16,410 bases of DNA from Betaproteobacteria bacterium. GTDB lineage: Bacteria; Pseudomonadota; Gammaproteobacteria; Burkholderiales; Rhodocyclaceae. The notes under the pieces are model-generated. The model was given only the letters and a program-made list of their open reading frames with translations. It did no database searches and was not told the DNA's origin. The stretch is from positions 1 through 16,410 of the forward strand of contig JAPTVL010000082.1 of NCBI GenBank assembly GCA_028065725.1. Reading direction: 5' to 3'. Shown piece by piece: positions 1-7,401 of the stretch (position 1 is its first letter; each line of letters opens with the position of its first letter). The position numbers and the translations under genes were made by a program.

Positions 1-118
1 CATGGCTTCATCGAGAATTGTAGCTTTCCGGGGTGAGAGAGGGAGCTACAACTCTGAGACCACTGATGACGCGTCCGATGCCATTGTAGCTTTCCGGGGT
101 GAGAGAGGGAGCTACAAC
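1..118 (-). CRISPR. End of a CRISPR array, type II-C-like repeats
   Basis: Two identical 36-bp repeats lie at 17-52 and 83-118, separated by a 30-bp spacer (53-82). Bases 1-16 are probably part of the next spacer if the array continues left. On the minus strand the repeat starts GTTGTAGCTCCC and ends GCTACAAT. From memory this closely matches the Neisseria meningitidis type II-C repeat, which is also 36 bp with 30-bp spacers. In that system each repeat carries its own promoter, with the TACAAT at the repeat's 3' end acting as the -10 element. That hexamer is present in both copies here (minus strand, 17-22 and 83-88). Transcription would therefore run leftward, out of the window. No cas9, cas1 or cas2 is in the window, so the subtype rests on the repeat alone. 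The repeat/spacer structure is seen directly; the type II-C call is inference from similarity. Confidence 0.88.
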
Positions 119-152
119 AGATTTGCGGGGGCTGAAGCCCCGCAAATCTGTT
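116..152. repeat. Perfect 15-bp stem-loop abutting the last CRISPR repeat
   Basis: The left arm at 116-130 (AACAGATTTGCGGGG) and the right arm at 138-152 (CCCCGCAAATCTGTT) are perfect inverted repeats around a 7-base loop. The left arm shares its first three bases with the end of the CRISPR repeat. A second, smaller hairpin (CCGCC-TTC-GGCGG, 156-168) follows immediately. Neither has a T-run on either strand, so a Rho-independent terminator is not supported. It could be a leader-side structure, part of a small RNA, or a chance mobile palindrome. Confidence 0.7.
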
Positions 153-234
153 GAGCCGCCTTCGGCGGTCTGTCTATAAGAAATGGGGGGCTGGCCATAG
201 GCAAACGCGTATGATCTCATTGACCAGCGCCTTT

Positions 235-480
235 TCAGACGTTGACAGTCATTGCCCGCAGTCTAGCCATGAATTCGTCAGACGGAATCCATGCTGTTCG
301 TCCAGCATCCATATCCGCCACGCGCCGGGCAATTTCCTCATCCCAGGCTTGGACAATAGCCTCAGGCGTATCTTGCGGTGTGCCTTCCAGGCTCAGGATC
401 AGGCTACGGACCAATTCACCGCGCTCTCGCGGGGAAAGCCGCAAGGCTTGGTCTTCAAGCTCGTTCAATAATGCTGCCAT
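235..480 (-). CDS. Addiction-module antitoxin-like protein (Unstab_antitox type)
   Basis: This 81-aa protein resembles the short 'putative addiction module component' antitoxins (Unstab_antitox, Pfam PF09720). It has a hydrophobic helix with the core LSPRERGELVRSLILSL, then AWDEEIARRVADMDAG, then a short C-terminal tail. Such proteins neutralise a RelE/ParE-type toxin encoded immediately downstream. The start at 478-480 is chosen because GGAG (minus strand, 488-491) lies 7 bases upstream and because the upstream extension (to 657) does not resemble the family. Downstream on the same strand, an ATG at 218-220 is followed by only a few toxin-like codons before the frame runs into the hairpin and CRISPR repeats. 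No intact toxin is visible, so this is probably an orphan antitoxin. It is divergent from the rsx operon. Confidence 0.75.
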   Translation of the reverse strand: MAALLNELEDQALRLSPRERGELVRSLILSLEGTPQDTPEAIVQAWDEEIARRVADMDAGRTAWIPSDEFMARLRAMTVNV

Positions 481-620
481 AGCGTTACTCCAGAAATTAT
501 TTCTTGTTGGAATGGTCGCACTCGCATCATCCCCCGCGCAGATCCGGTTCGGAGTTCCATCAGCACAAGTGTAGAAGAAGATCAACTCAATATTGAAACA
601 ATACCCCTGTCCGCAATAGC

Positions 621-650
621 TTGAATCGCATGCCCTCCGCGGCGGATAAT
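621..650 (+). promoter_or_regulatory. Putative sigma70 promoter of the rsx operon
   Basis: TTGAAT (621-626) and GATAAT (645-650) match the -35 and -10 consensus at 4/6 and 5/6 positions with an 18-base spacer. Initiation would fall near 657, about 20 bases before the rsxA start. The site was found by eye, with no experimental support. Confidence 0.4.
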
Positions 651-676
651 GTGGCATTGCGCCGGATCAGCCCATT

Positions 677-1252
677 TTGGAAACCTACATCCTCATCCTC
701 ATTTCCACGGTGTTCGTGAACAACATCGTGATGGCCAAGATACTCGGCCTGTGCCCCTTCATGGGCGTGTCGAAAAAACTGGAAACGGCGATCGGCATGG
801 GGCTGGCGACGACCTTTGTGTTGACGCTGGCGTCCGGCGCCAGCTATCTCATCAACGAATATCTGCTCGGCACCGAGCTGTTCTACCTGCGCACGCTGTC
901 GTTCATCGTGGTGATCGCCGGGATTGTCCAATTTACCGAGATGTTCATCCACAAGACCAGCCCGGTGCTGTACCAGGTGCTGGGCATCTATCTGCCGCTC
1001 ATCACCACCAACTGCGCGGTGCTGGGGATTCCGCTGCTCAACGTGCAGGAACAGCACAATTTCGTCGAATCGCTGTTCTTCGGCGCTGGCGGCGCGATCG
1101 GCTTCACCCTGGTGCTGATCCTGTTCGCCGGCATCCGCGAGCGCCTCGATACCTGCGACGTGCCGGCGCCGTTCAAGGGCACCAGCATCGCGATGGTCAC
1201 CGCCGGGCTGATGTCTCTCGCCTTCATGGGCTTTTCCGGGCTCGTCAAATAA
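677..1252 (+). CDS. rsxA: Electron transport complex subunit RsxA/RnfA
   Basis: This is an integral membrane subunit of the Rnf/Rsx complex, which couples electron transfer between ferredoxin and NAD to ion transport. The 191-aa length is normal for the family. Characteristic segments are [20 protein letters not shown] near the N-terminus and [10 protein letters not shown] in the middle, within about six hydrophobic helices. RsxA is homologous to RsxE and the two fold as an inverted pair; the Cys residues in LGLCP and TTNC are the probable ligands of the membrane 2Fe-2S cluster (family knowledge). The start is TTG at 677. No ATG or GTG lies in frame nearby that would keep family length, and the ribosome site (GGA, 664-666) is weak. 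The stop overlaps the rsxB start by one base (TAATG). Confidence 0.95.
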   Translation: METYILILISTVFVNNIVMAKILGLCPFMGVSKKLETAIGMGLATTFVLTLASGASYLINEYLLGTELFYLRTLSFIVVIAGIVQFTEMFIHKTSPVLYQVLGIYLPLITTNCAVLGIPLLNVQEQHNFVESLFFGAGGAIGFTLVLILFAGIRERLDTCDVPAPFKGTSIAMVTAGLMSLAFMGFSGLVK

Positions 1253-1818
1253 TGCTCGCCGCGATCCTGGCGATGGTCGCCATCGCGGTCGTGGTTGGCC
1301 TGGTGCTCGGCTGGTCGGCGATCCGCTTCAAGGTCGAAGGCAACCCGCTGGCGGAGAAGATCGACGCCATCCTGCCGCAGACGCAGTGCGGCCAGTGCGG
1401 CTTCCCCGGCTGCCGGCCCTATGCCGAGGCGATCGCCAAGGGCGAGGCCGACATCAACCAGTGCCCGCCGGGCGGCGAGGACGGCGTAAAAAAACTGGCC
1501 GAATTGCTGGGCGTGGAGCCCAAGCCGCTCGACGAAACCCACGGCACGCCCAAGTCGAAATCGGTCGCTTTCATCGACGAGCAGACCTGCATCGGCTGCA
1601 CGCTGTGCATCCAGGCGTGCCCGGTCGACGCGATTTCCGGCGCCGCCAAACAGATGCACACCATCATCGCCGCCGAATGCACCGGCTGCGAACTGTGCCT
1701 GCCGCCGTGCCCGGTCGACTGCATCGCCATGGTGCCGATCGCCGAAGACCTGCCGCACTGGAAATGGAAGCATCCGGTGGTGGTGATGAAGCAGATCCCC
1801 GTTGAGGAGCACGCATGA
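1252..1818 (+). CDS. rsxB: Electron transport complex subunit RsxB/RnfB (polyferredoxin)
   Basis: This 188-aa iron-sulfur subunit of the Rnf/Rsx complex relays electrons between soluble ferredoxin and the membrane flavin subunits. An N-terminal hydrophobic anchor (residues 1-22) is followed by a 4Fe-4S domain with C46-x2-C49-x4-C54-x16-C71 ([10 protein letters not shown]). Two classical ferredoxin motifs come next, C113-x2-C-x2-C-x3-CP and C143-x2-C-x2-C-x3-CP. All cluster ligands are present. The ATG overlaps the rsxA stop (TAATG), and the TGA overlaps the rsxC start (ATGA), which implies translational coupling. Confidence 0.96.
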   Translation: MLAAILAMVAIAVVVGLVLGWSAIRFKVEGNPLAEKIDAILPQTQCGQCGFPGCRPYAEAIAKGEADINQCPPGGEDGVKKLAELLGVEPKPLDETHGTPKSKSVAFIDEQTCIGCTLCIQACPVDAISGAAKQMHTIIAAECTGCELCLPPCPVDCIAMVPIAEDLPHWKWKHPVVVMKQIPVEEHA

Positions 1819-3482
1819 GCCGCGAGCTCTTCAAGTTCAAGGGCGGGGTGCACCCGCCCGATCACAAGGCGGAATCGAACACGCGTCCAGTCCACGCCGC
1901 ACCGCTGCCCAGAAAACTGGTCATCCCGCTGCGCCAGCACATCGGCAACCCGGCCAAGCCGGTGGTCGAGGTGGGCGACCGGGTGCTGAAAGGGCAACTG
2001 ATCGGTTCGGCAGACAGCTATATTTCCGCAGCCGTCCATGCGTCGAGTTCCGGCATCATCACCGCAATCGGCCCGGCCGTGGTGCCGCACGCCTCGGGCC
2101 TGCCCGACGACTGCATCACGATCGAAACCGACGGCCTTGACGAGTGGATCGTCCACGCACCGATCGACTACCGCGCGATGGAACCGGCCGACCTGCGCAT
2201 GCGGCTGCGCGACCTTGGGCTGGTCGGCCTCGGCGGCGCGGTATTTCCCAGTGCGGTCAAGCTCGACCCCGGCGCGACCCATCCCTGCCCCACGCTGATC
2301 CTCAACGGCGGCGAATGCGAACCCTGGATCACCTGCGACGACGTGCTGATGCGGCGCCACGCCGACGAAATCCTGCAGGGCGTGGCAGTGATGAAGCACT
2401 TGCTGGGCAGCACGGAAATCCTGGTCGGCATCGAGGACAACAAGCCCGAGGCCATCGCCGCGATGCTGGCCGCTGCGCAGAAAATGGACTTTGCGATTGA
2501 AGTCGTCGCGGTGCCGACGATCTACCCCGGCGGCGGCGCCAAGCAACTGATCGAGACGCTGACCGGCAAGCAGGTTCCGTCCGGCAAGCTGTCCACCGAC
2601 ATCGGCATCCAGGTGTTCAACGTCGGCACCGCCTATGCCCTGGCGCGCGCGGTGCATCACGGCGAGCCGCTGATCTCGCGGCTGGTCACCGTTGCCGGCC
2701 ATGTGCTGCGCCCGCAGAATTTCGAGGTGCTGATCGGCACCCCGATGCAGTTGCTGATCGACCTTGCAGGCGACCGCGACGGCACCACCCGTGCGGTGAT
2801 GGGCGGCCCGATGATGGGCGTGCCGATGCCCAGCACCGACGTGCCGGTGGTCAAGGCCACCAACTGCATCCTGGTGCAATCAAACGAGCTGTTCCCGCCG
2901 CTGCCGAAAGCGCTGCCGTGCATCCGCTGCACCCGCTGCGCCGAGGTCTGCCCTGCCGTGCTGCAGCCGCAGGAACTGTTCCGCTTTGCCAAGGCGGGCG
3001 ACTTCGGCCGCGCGCAGGAATACAACCTGTTCGACTGCATCGAATGCGGCTGCTGCAGCTACGTCTGCCCCAGCCGCATCCCGCTGGTCGATTTCTATCG
3101 CTACGCCAAGAGCGAGATCTGGGCGCGCGAAAAGGAAAAGCGCGCCGCCGATCTGGCGCGCGAACGCCACGAATTCCGCCAGTTCCGGCTGGAGCGCGAG
3201 AAGAAGGAAAAGGCCGAAAAGCTCGCCGCCAAGGCCCAGGCCAAGCGCGCCGAACTCGCCGCCGATCCCTCGGCCTCGGGCGCGCCGGACGCCGAGGCCA
3301 AGAAGGCCCTGATCGCCGCAGCGCTCACGCGCGCGCAGGCGAAAAAGGCCGAGGTCACGCCCAAAAACATCGACCACCTGCCGCCCGACAAGCAGCACGA
3401 GATCGAGGAGATCGAGGCGCGCCGGGCTAAAATCCGCGAACTTGCGCACCAGCCGCTGGAATCCGAAGAGAAAAAATCATAA
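1815..3482 (+). CDS. rsxC: Electron transport complex subunit RsxC/RnfC
   Basis: This 555-aa peripheral subunit is the NADH/FMN-binding module of the Rnf complex. The N-terminal barrel-like part (about 1-120) is followed by a glycine-rich nucleotide-binding region, [12 protein letters not shown] (138-149), and LNGGECEPW (163-171). Two 4Fe-4S motifs lie at C369-C372-C375-C379 and C408-C411-C414-C418, with an extra Cys at 413. Beyond about residue 435 there is a charged, Lys/Glu/Ala-rich, probably coiled-coil tail. RsxC tails vary strongly between species, and this one is short to moderate. The start overlaps the end of rsxB (ATGA), and the stop overlaps the rsxD start (TAATG). Confidence 0.96.
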   Translation: MSRELFKFKGGVHPPDHKAESNTRPVHAAPLPRKLVIPLRQHIGNPAKPVVEVGDRVLKGQLIGSADSYISAAVHASSSGIITAIGPAVVPHASGLPDDCITIETDGLDEWIVHAPIDYRAMEPADLRMRLRDLGLVGLGGAVFPSAVKLDPGATHPCPTLILNGGECEPWITCDDVLMRRHADEILQGVAVMKHLLGSTEILVGIEDNKPEAIAAMLAAAQKMDFAIEVVAVPTIYPGGGAKQLIETLTGKQVPSGKLSTDIGIQVFNVGTAYALARAVHHGEPLISRLVTVAGHVLRPQNFEVLIGTPMQLLIDLAGDRDGTTRAVMGGPMMGVPMPSTDVPVVKATNCILVQSNELFPPLPKALPCIRCTRCAEVCPAVLQPQELFRFAKAGDFGRAQEYNLFDCIECGCCSYVCPSRIPLVDFYRYAKSEIWAREKEKRAADLARERHEFRQFRLEREKKEKAEKLAAKAQAKRAELAADPSASGAPDAEAKKALIAAALTRAQAKKAEVTPKNIDHLPPDKQHEIEEIEARRAKIRELAHQPLESEEKKS

Positions 3483-4516
3483 TGCCCGCCCCTTTCATTC
3501 TCGACCGCAGCAGCGTCACCCAGGTCATGGCGTGGGTGCTGGCCGCACTGCTTCCCGGCATCGCGGTCCATGTCTGGCTGTTCGGGCCGGGCATCCTGGT
3601 CACCCTGGCGCTGGCCACCGCGACTGCGCTCGTGGCCGAAGCGGCGATGCTGAAGGCGCGCGGTTATCCGGCCAAACCCTTCCTCGCCGACCTCTCCGCA
3701 ATCGTCACCGCCTGGCTGCTGGTGCTGTCGCTGCCCTCGCTGGCACCGTGGTGGCTGATCGTCACCGGCACGCTGTTCGCCATCGTGGTGGCCAAGCACC
3801 TGTATGGCGGACTGGGACAGAACATCTTCAATCCGGCGATGGTCGGCTATGCGGTGCTGATCGTGTCCTTTCCGGTGCAGATGACGCAATGGGCGGGCCC
3901 GCTTGAACTGACCGCGACGCCGCTCACGCTGATGCAAAGCGCGAGCGTGATTTTCGGCGGCGACGTGCCGAAGGCCACGCTCGATGCCGTGACCATGGCG
4001 ACGCCGCTGGATGCCCTGCGAACCGGCCTGCTGCAGCAGCACACGGTGGACGAGATCATGATGCAGCCGATCTTCGGCCACTACGGCGGCATCGGCTTCG
4101 AATGGCTGGCAGGCGCCTTCCTGCTCGGCGGCCTCGTGCTGTGGGCGCTGCGCATCATCAGCTGGCAGGTGCCGCTGGCGTTCCTTGCCGGCATCTGGCT
4201 GGCCGCCGGCTTCCTGCATTTCTTCGACGCCGGCCGCTTCGGCGCGCCGTGGTTCCACCTGTTCGCGCCGTCGGCGATGCTGGGGGCCTTCTTCATCGCA
4301 ACCGACCCGGTATCGGGCGCGACCACGCCGCGCGGCAAGCTGATTTTCGGTTTCGGCGCAGGCCTGCTCACCATCATCATCCGCACCTGGGGCGGTTATC
4401 CGGACGGGGTCGCCTTCGCGATCCTGCTGATGAACCTGTGCGTGCCGCTGATCGACCAGTACACCCAGCCGCGCGTGTATGGCGAGTCGAAAAAGACCAG
4501 GGCGCCGCCGGCATGA
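3482..4516 (+). CDS. rsxD: Electron transport complex subunit RsxD/RnfD
   Basis: This 344-aa membrane flavoprotein subunit of the Rnf complex has about nine to ten hydrophobic helices. Family signatures are GGLGQNIFNPAMVGY (109-123), DAVTMATPLDALRTG (168-182) and TDPVSGATTPRGK (274-286). By alignment with characterised RnfD/NqrB proteins, the covalently bound FMN is expected on T174 within VTMATPL. That assignment is inference from the family; the motif is seen. The start codon overlaps the rsxC stop, and the TGA at 4514-4516 overlaps the rsxG ATG. Confidence 0.95.
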   Translation: MPAPFILDRSSVTQVMAWVLAALLPGIAVHVWLFGPGILVTLALATATALVAEAAMLKARGYPAKPFLADLSAIVTAWLLVLSLPSLAPWWLIVTGTLFAIVVAKHLYGGLGQNIFNPAMVGYAVLIVSFPVQMTQWAGPLELTATPLTLMQSASVIFGGDVPKATLDAVTMATPLDALRTGLLQQHTVDEIMMQPIFGHYGGIGFEWLAGAFLLGGLVLWALRIISWQVPLAFLAGIWLAAGFLHFFDAGRFGAPWFHLFAPSAMLGAFFIATDPVSGATTPRGKLIFGFGAGLLTIIIRTWGGYPDGVAFAILLMNLCVPLIDQYTQPRVYGESKKTRAPPA

Positions 4517-5181
4517 CTTCACCGCTTCAAGCTGCTCTGCGTAACGCGCTGCGCACCGGCGTCATCCTGTTCGTATTCGCGGTCGTCGGAACCGCCATAC
4601 TGGCATTCACCCATGACCGCACCGAGCCGACCATCACCCGTGGCCAGCTGGCCGCAAAACGCGCACTCCTGAGCCAGGTAATGCCAGCCGCGCTTTACGA
4701 TAACGACCTGCTGGCCAGCCAGCAAAGCGTGCCGCCGGATGAACGGCTCGGCACGCGCCAACTCTCCGCACTGTGGCTGGCGCGCCGCGGCAGCGCGTTC
4801 AGCGGAGTGGTGCTGGAAGCGGTTGCACCCGACGGCTACAGCGGCGATATTGCCTTGTTGATCGGGATTGATGCGGACGGAACTGTCACCGGAGTACGCG
4901 TCACCGCCCACCGCGAAACCCCGGGGCTGGGTGATTACATCGATCGCGCCAAGAGCGCGTGGATCGAACAGTTTGTCGGAAAATCGCTGACTGCGCCCGA
5001 AGCCAAGCGCTGGAAAGTGGTCAAGGACGGCGGCCAGTTCGACGCCCGCGCCGGCGCCACCATCACCCCGCGCGCGGTGGTCAAGGCCGTCAGGAGCGCG
5101 CTCGATTATTTTGCGCAGCACCGCGCAGCATTCGTCGACACTGCCCGGGAGGCCCAACCTGTCAAGGAGAGAAGCTCATGA
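4513..5181 (+). CDS. rsxG: Electron transport complex subunit RsxG/RnfG
   Basis: This 222-aa protein has one N-terminal membrane helix (about 16-33) and a periplasmic FMN-binding domain. Within the Rnf complex it carries a covalent FMN attached by the flavin transferase ApbE, which is not in this window. The domain shows HRETPGLGDYI (133-143) and the attachment segment DARAGATITPRA (177-188). The final Thr of the motif (T185) is the expected FMN-bearing residue. The first motif position, normally Ser or Thr in (S/T)GA(T/S)xT, is Ala180 here. The start is fixed by the ATGA overlap with rsxD; the end overlaps the rsxE start in the same way. Confidence 0.94.
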   Translation: MTSPLQAALRNALRTGVILFVFAVVGTAILAFTHDRTEPTITRGQLAAKRALLSQVMPAALYDNDLLASQQSVPPDERLGTRQLSALWLARRGSAFSGVVLEAVAPDGYSGDIALLIGIDADGTVTGVRVTAHRETPGLGDYIDRAKSAWIEQFVGKSLTAPEAKRWKVVKDGGQFDARAGATITPRAVVKAVRSALDYFAQHRAAFVDTAREAQPVKERSS

Positions 5182-5855
5182 TGACGATGAACGAATTCCG
5201 CAGCCTGTTCCATAACGGCCTCATCAAGCAGAACACCGGACTGGTGCAACTGCTCGGCCTGTGCCCGCTGCTGGCGATCAGCAACAACGTGGTCAACGCA
5301 CTTTCGTTGGGGCTGGCGACGACGCTGGTGATGGCTGCCTCCAGCGGCGCGGTATCGGGCGTGCGCCATTTCGTGCCGAACGAAATCCGCATCCCGGTGT
5401 TTGTTCTCATCATCGCCGCGCTGGTCACGGTGATCGACCTGGCAATGAACGCCTATGTGCATCCGCTGTATCTGGTGCTGGGGATTTTCATCCCGCTGAT
5501 CACCACCAACTGCATCGTACTGGCGCGCGCTGATGCGTTTGCCGCCAAGAATCGTCCGCTGCACAGCGTGGTCGATGCGATCGCAATGGGGCTGGGGCTG
5601 ACGATGGTTCTGATCGTGCTGGGCTCGATCCGTGAACTCGCCGGCCAGGGCACGCTGCTGTCGGGCATCGATCTGGTGTTCGGCGAACCCGCCAAAACCT
5701 TCGTCCTCCATGTGTTGCCCGGTTATCAGGGCTTCCTGCTTGCCATCCTGCCGCCCGGCGCCTTCATCGCGCTGGGCCTGCTGATTGCCGCCAACAACTG
5801 GCACAAGGCGCGTGCCGAACGTCGCGTTCATGCCGCCGCGCCGATGCCGGCATGA
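5178..5855 (+). CDS. rsxE: Electron transport complex subunit RsxE/RnfE
   Basis: This 225-aa integral membrane subunit is the RsxA paralogue and partner in the Rnf core. Signatures are NGLIKQNTGLVQLLGLCPLL near the N-terminus and GIFIPLITTNCIVLARA mid-protein. The two cysteines in LGLCP and TTNC match those in RsxA and are the probable 2Fe-2S ligands. A strong ribosome site (AAGGAGA, 5164-5170) precedes ATG 5178. A second ATG follows directly at 5181, so the start could be one codon later. The stop overlaps the ATG of the small downstream gene (ATGA), so transcription and translation are coupled on to the next gene. Confidence 0.95.
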   Translation: MMTMNEFRSLFHNGLIKQNTGLVQLLGLCPLLAISNNVVNALSLGLATTLVMAASSGAVSGVRHFVPNEIRIPVFVLIIAALVTVIDLAMNAYVHPLYLVLGIFIPLITTNCIVLARADAFAAKNRPLHSVVDAIAMGLGLTMVLIVLGSIRELAGQGTLLSGIDLVFGEPAKTFVLHVLPGYQGFLLAILPPGAFIALGLLIAANNWHKARAERRVHAAAPMPA

Positions 5856-6004
5856 AGCCGCCGCTGAAGCGGCGCGTGCCGAAGCCGCGCAATCCCTACG
5901 TGCCGCTGGTGCTTGCCCGCAAGGCCGGCGAACATGAAAAAACGCCGGGTGCGAAACGCCAGGCCGAAAAGCAGGCATTGAAAAAGCGCCTCGCCGAACA
6001 ATGA
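5852..6004 (+). CDS. Small basic protein, 50 aa, coupled to rsxE
   Basis: A short open frame, ATG 5852 to TGA 6002, overlaps the rsxE stop (ATGA) and ends 10 bases before nth. The 50-aa product starts MKPPLKRRVPKPRNPYVPLV and is Arg/Lys-rich (about 30 percent). It carries a pattern RNP..PLV.ARKAGEHEK followed by KRQAEKQALKKRL. I recall small proteins of this general kind (RNP-x-hydrophobic, RKAGxHxK, basic helix) in betaproteobacteria, but I cannot name a characterised function. The overlap, the even spacing and the uninterrupted frame support a real gene. It lacks a signal peptide and membrane segment and could bind nucleic acid, which is speculation. Confidence 0.72.
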   Translation: MKPPLKRRVPKPRNPYVPLVLARKAGEHEKTPGAKRQAEKQALKKRLAEQ

Positions 6005-6014
6005 CCCGGATTCG

Positions 6015-6737
6015 ATGAACGCCGCCAAACGTCACGAGATTTTCAGCCGCCTGCGCGCGGCCAATCCGCATCCCACCACCGAGCTCGAATACAAGACGCC
6101 CTTCGAGCTGCTGGTAGCGGTGGTGTTGTCGGCTCAATCCACCGACAAGGGGGTGAACCTGGCGACACGCAGGCTGTTCCCGGTGGCCAGCACGCCCGAG
6201 GCGATCTACGCGCTGGGCGAAGACGGCCTGGCCGATTTCATCAGAACCATCGGCCTCTACAAGAGCAAAGCCAAACACCTCATTGCCGCCTGCCGGATGC
6301 TGATCGACGTGCACGGCAGCCAGGTGCCCGCCGATCGCGCCGCGCTCGAGGCGCTGCCGGGCGTGGGGCGCAAGACTGCGAACGTCATCCTCAACACCGC
6401 CTTCGGCCAGCCGACGATGGCGGTCGACACGCATATCTTCCGCGTCGCCAACCGCATCGGCCTCGCCCCTGGCAAGACCGTGCTGGAAGTGGAAAAGAAG
6501 CTGCTGAAAACCATTCCGGACGAGTTTCGCACCGATGCCCACCACTGGCTGATCCTGCACGGACGCTACGTGTGCCAGGCCAGAAAACCGAAATGCGGCG
6601 AGTGCATCATTGCGGACCTGTGCGAATACAAGGACAAGACGTGGCCCGCGCCGCCCGCCACCACAGCGGCAAGGAAAAAAGGCAGCACCCGGGCCACCCC
6701 CTCCCGAACCGCCCCCCGCAAGCGGGCGAAGGCGTAG
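6015..6737 (+). CDS. nth: Endonuclease III (DNA glycosylase/AP lyase)
   Basis: Base-excision repair enzyme that removes oxidised pyrimidines and cleaves the abasic site. The helix-hairpin-helix segment LPGVGRKTANVILN contains catalytic Lys120, and VDTHIFRVANR contains Asp138. The 4Fe-4S cluster ligands are C187-x6-C194-x2-C197-x5-C203. All of these fall at the Escherichia coli numbering, which confirms the start at 6015. The protein is 240 aa against about 211 in E. coli. The extra C-terminal 30 residues are a low-complexity Pro/Ala/Thr/Arg/Lys tail (PAPPATTAARKKGSTR...), likely disordered and DNA-binding. Linkage of nth to rnf genes is widespread in proteobacteria. Confidence 0.97.
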   Translation: MNAAKRHEIFSRLRAANPHPTTELEYKTPFELLVAVVLSAQSTDKGVNLATRRLFPVASTPEAIYALGEDGLADFIRTIGLYKSKAKHLIAACRMLIDVHGSQVPADRAALEALPGVGRKTANVILNTAFGQPTMAVDTHIFRVANRIGLAPGKTVLEVEKKLLKTIPDEFRTDAHHWLILHGRYVCQARKPKCGECIIADLCEYKDKTWPAPPATTAARKKGSTRATPSRTAPRKRAKA

Positions 6738-6758
6738 GCCTGGCGCCCTTGCCGACTC

Positions 6759-7193
6759 ATGTTCAATCCCAGCCGCGATCAGGTTCGCCAGTTCTTTTTC
6801 GACGTTTGGGCGAAATACCGCGCCGGGAAGCCGCTGGCGGGGGCGGAGCAGCCAGCGCTCGAGGCCGTGCTGGCGCACCCCGAATACCACACCCTGCTCA
6901 ACCAGCCGGATCGCTACAAGGAACGGGATTACTTGCCGGAGGCCGGAGAAACCAATCCCTTCCTGCATCTATCCATGCACCTGGCGATCGCCGAGCAGCT
7001 GTCGGTCGACCAGCCGCCCGGCATCCGCGAGCGTTATCAGCAACTGCTCAAGCGCCATGGCAATGAAATGGACGCCCAGCACGACGTCATGGACTGCCTG
7101 GGCGAAATGATCTGGCAGGGGCAGCGCTATCAGTCCGCATTCGATTCGGCGGGCTATTTGCGCTGCCTGGACCGCAAGCTCGGCAACGCCTGA
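6759..7193 (+). CDS. DUF1841 family protein
   Basis: This 144-aa soluble protein starts MFNPSRDQVRQFFFDVWAKY and contains HPEYH (near residue 41) and ETNPFLHLSMHLAIAEQ. It ends with a conserved H-x-V-M-x-C-L-G-E segment (QHDVMDCLGEMIWQGQR). These features match the DUF1841 family of betaproteobacteria and some gammaproteobacteria. The function is unknown. Several conserved His residues suggest a helical metal-binding fold, which is inference. It follows nth by 21 bases on the same strand and is probably co-transcribed with it. Confidence 0.9.
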   Translation: MFNPSRDQVRQFFFDVWAKYRAGKPLAGAEQPALEAVLAHPEYHTLLNQPDRYKERDYLPEAGETNPFLHLSMHLAIAEQLSVDQPPGIRERYQQLLKRHGNEMDAQHDVMDCLGEMIWQGQRYQSAFDSAGYLRCLDRKLGNA

Positions 7194-7401
7194 ACGGCTC
7201 CGGTTGCGGCGGGTAAATCCGTGCTGCCGGCCTTCATTTTGCCGAAATCCGGTCGATTCCCCTATTGAACGTAGCGCGCAGGCACCACTGTACCCACGCC
7301 CTGGCAGCTCCCCCAATGGGCATCGTCGATCAGTACAGCTCCATACGCGCTGCGCCGCACAATCAGCGGGGCGCATTCGCTTCATGGAAGCAGGGGGACT
7401 G

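Noticed and set aside
116..152. Rho-independent terminator at the array end
   Set aside because: The stem is strong, but neither strand has a T-run after it.
83..180. Plus-strand tracrRNA for the CRISPR system
   Set aside because: The would-be anti-repeat is identical to the array repeat, without the usual mismatches. The order of hairpins differs from known type II-C tracrRNAs, and no T-run terminator follows. Kept only as a possibility in the findings.
8..220. 70-codon minus-strand frame across the CRISPR repeats
   Set aside because: The translation repeats VVAPSLTPESYN because it reads the CRISPR repeats. Only the first few codons might be a toxin relic, so it is not a gene.
5106..6968. 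Long minus-strand open frame across rsxE, nth and the DUF1841 gene
   Set aside because: It spans several well-supported plus-strand genes and has no domain signature; antisense shadow.
7194..7401. Promoter or N-terminal extension upstream of the HDOD protein
   Set aside because: The frame is open back to TTG 7204, but the residues do not resemble a domain and no good -35/-10 pair was found. The start at 7402 (or 7384) fits the family better.
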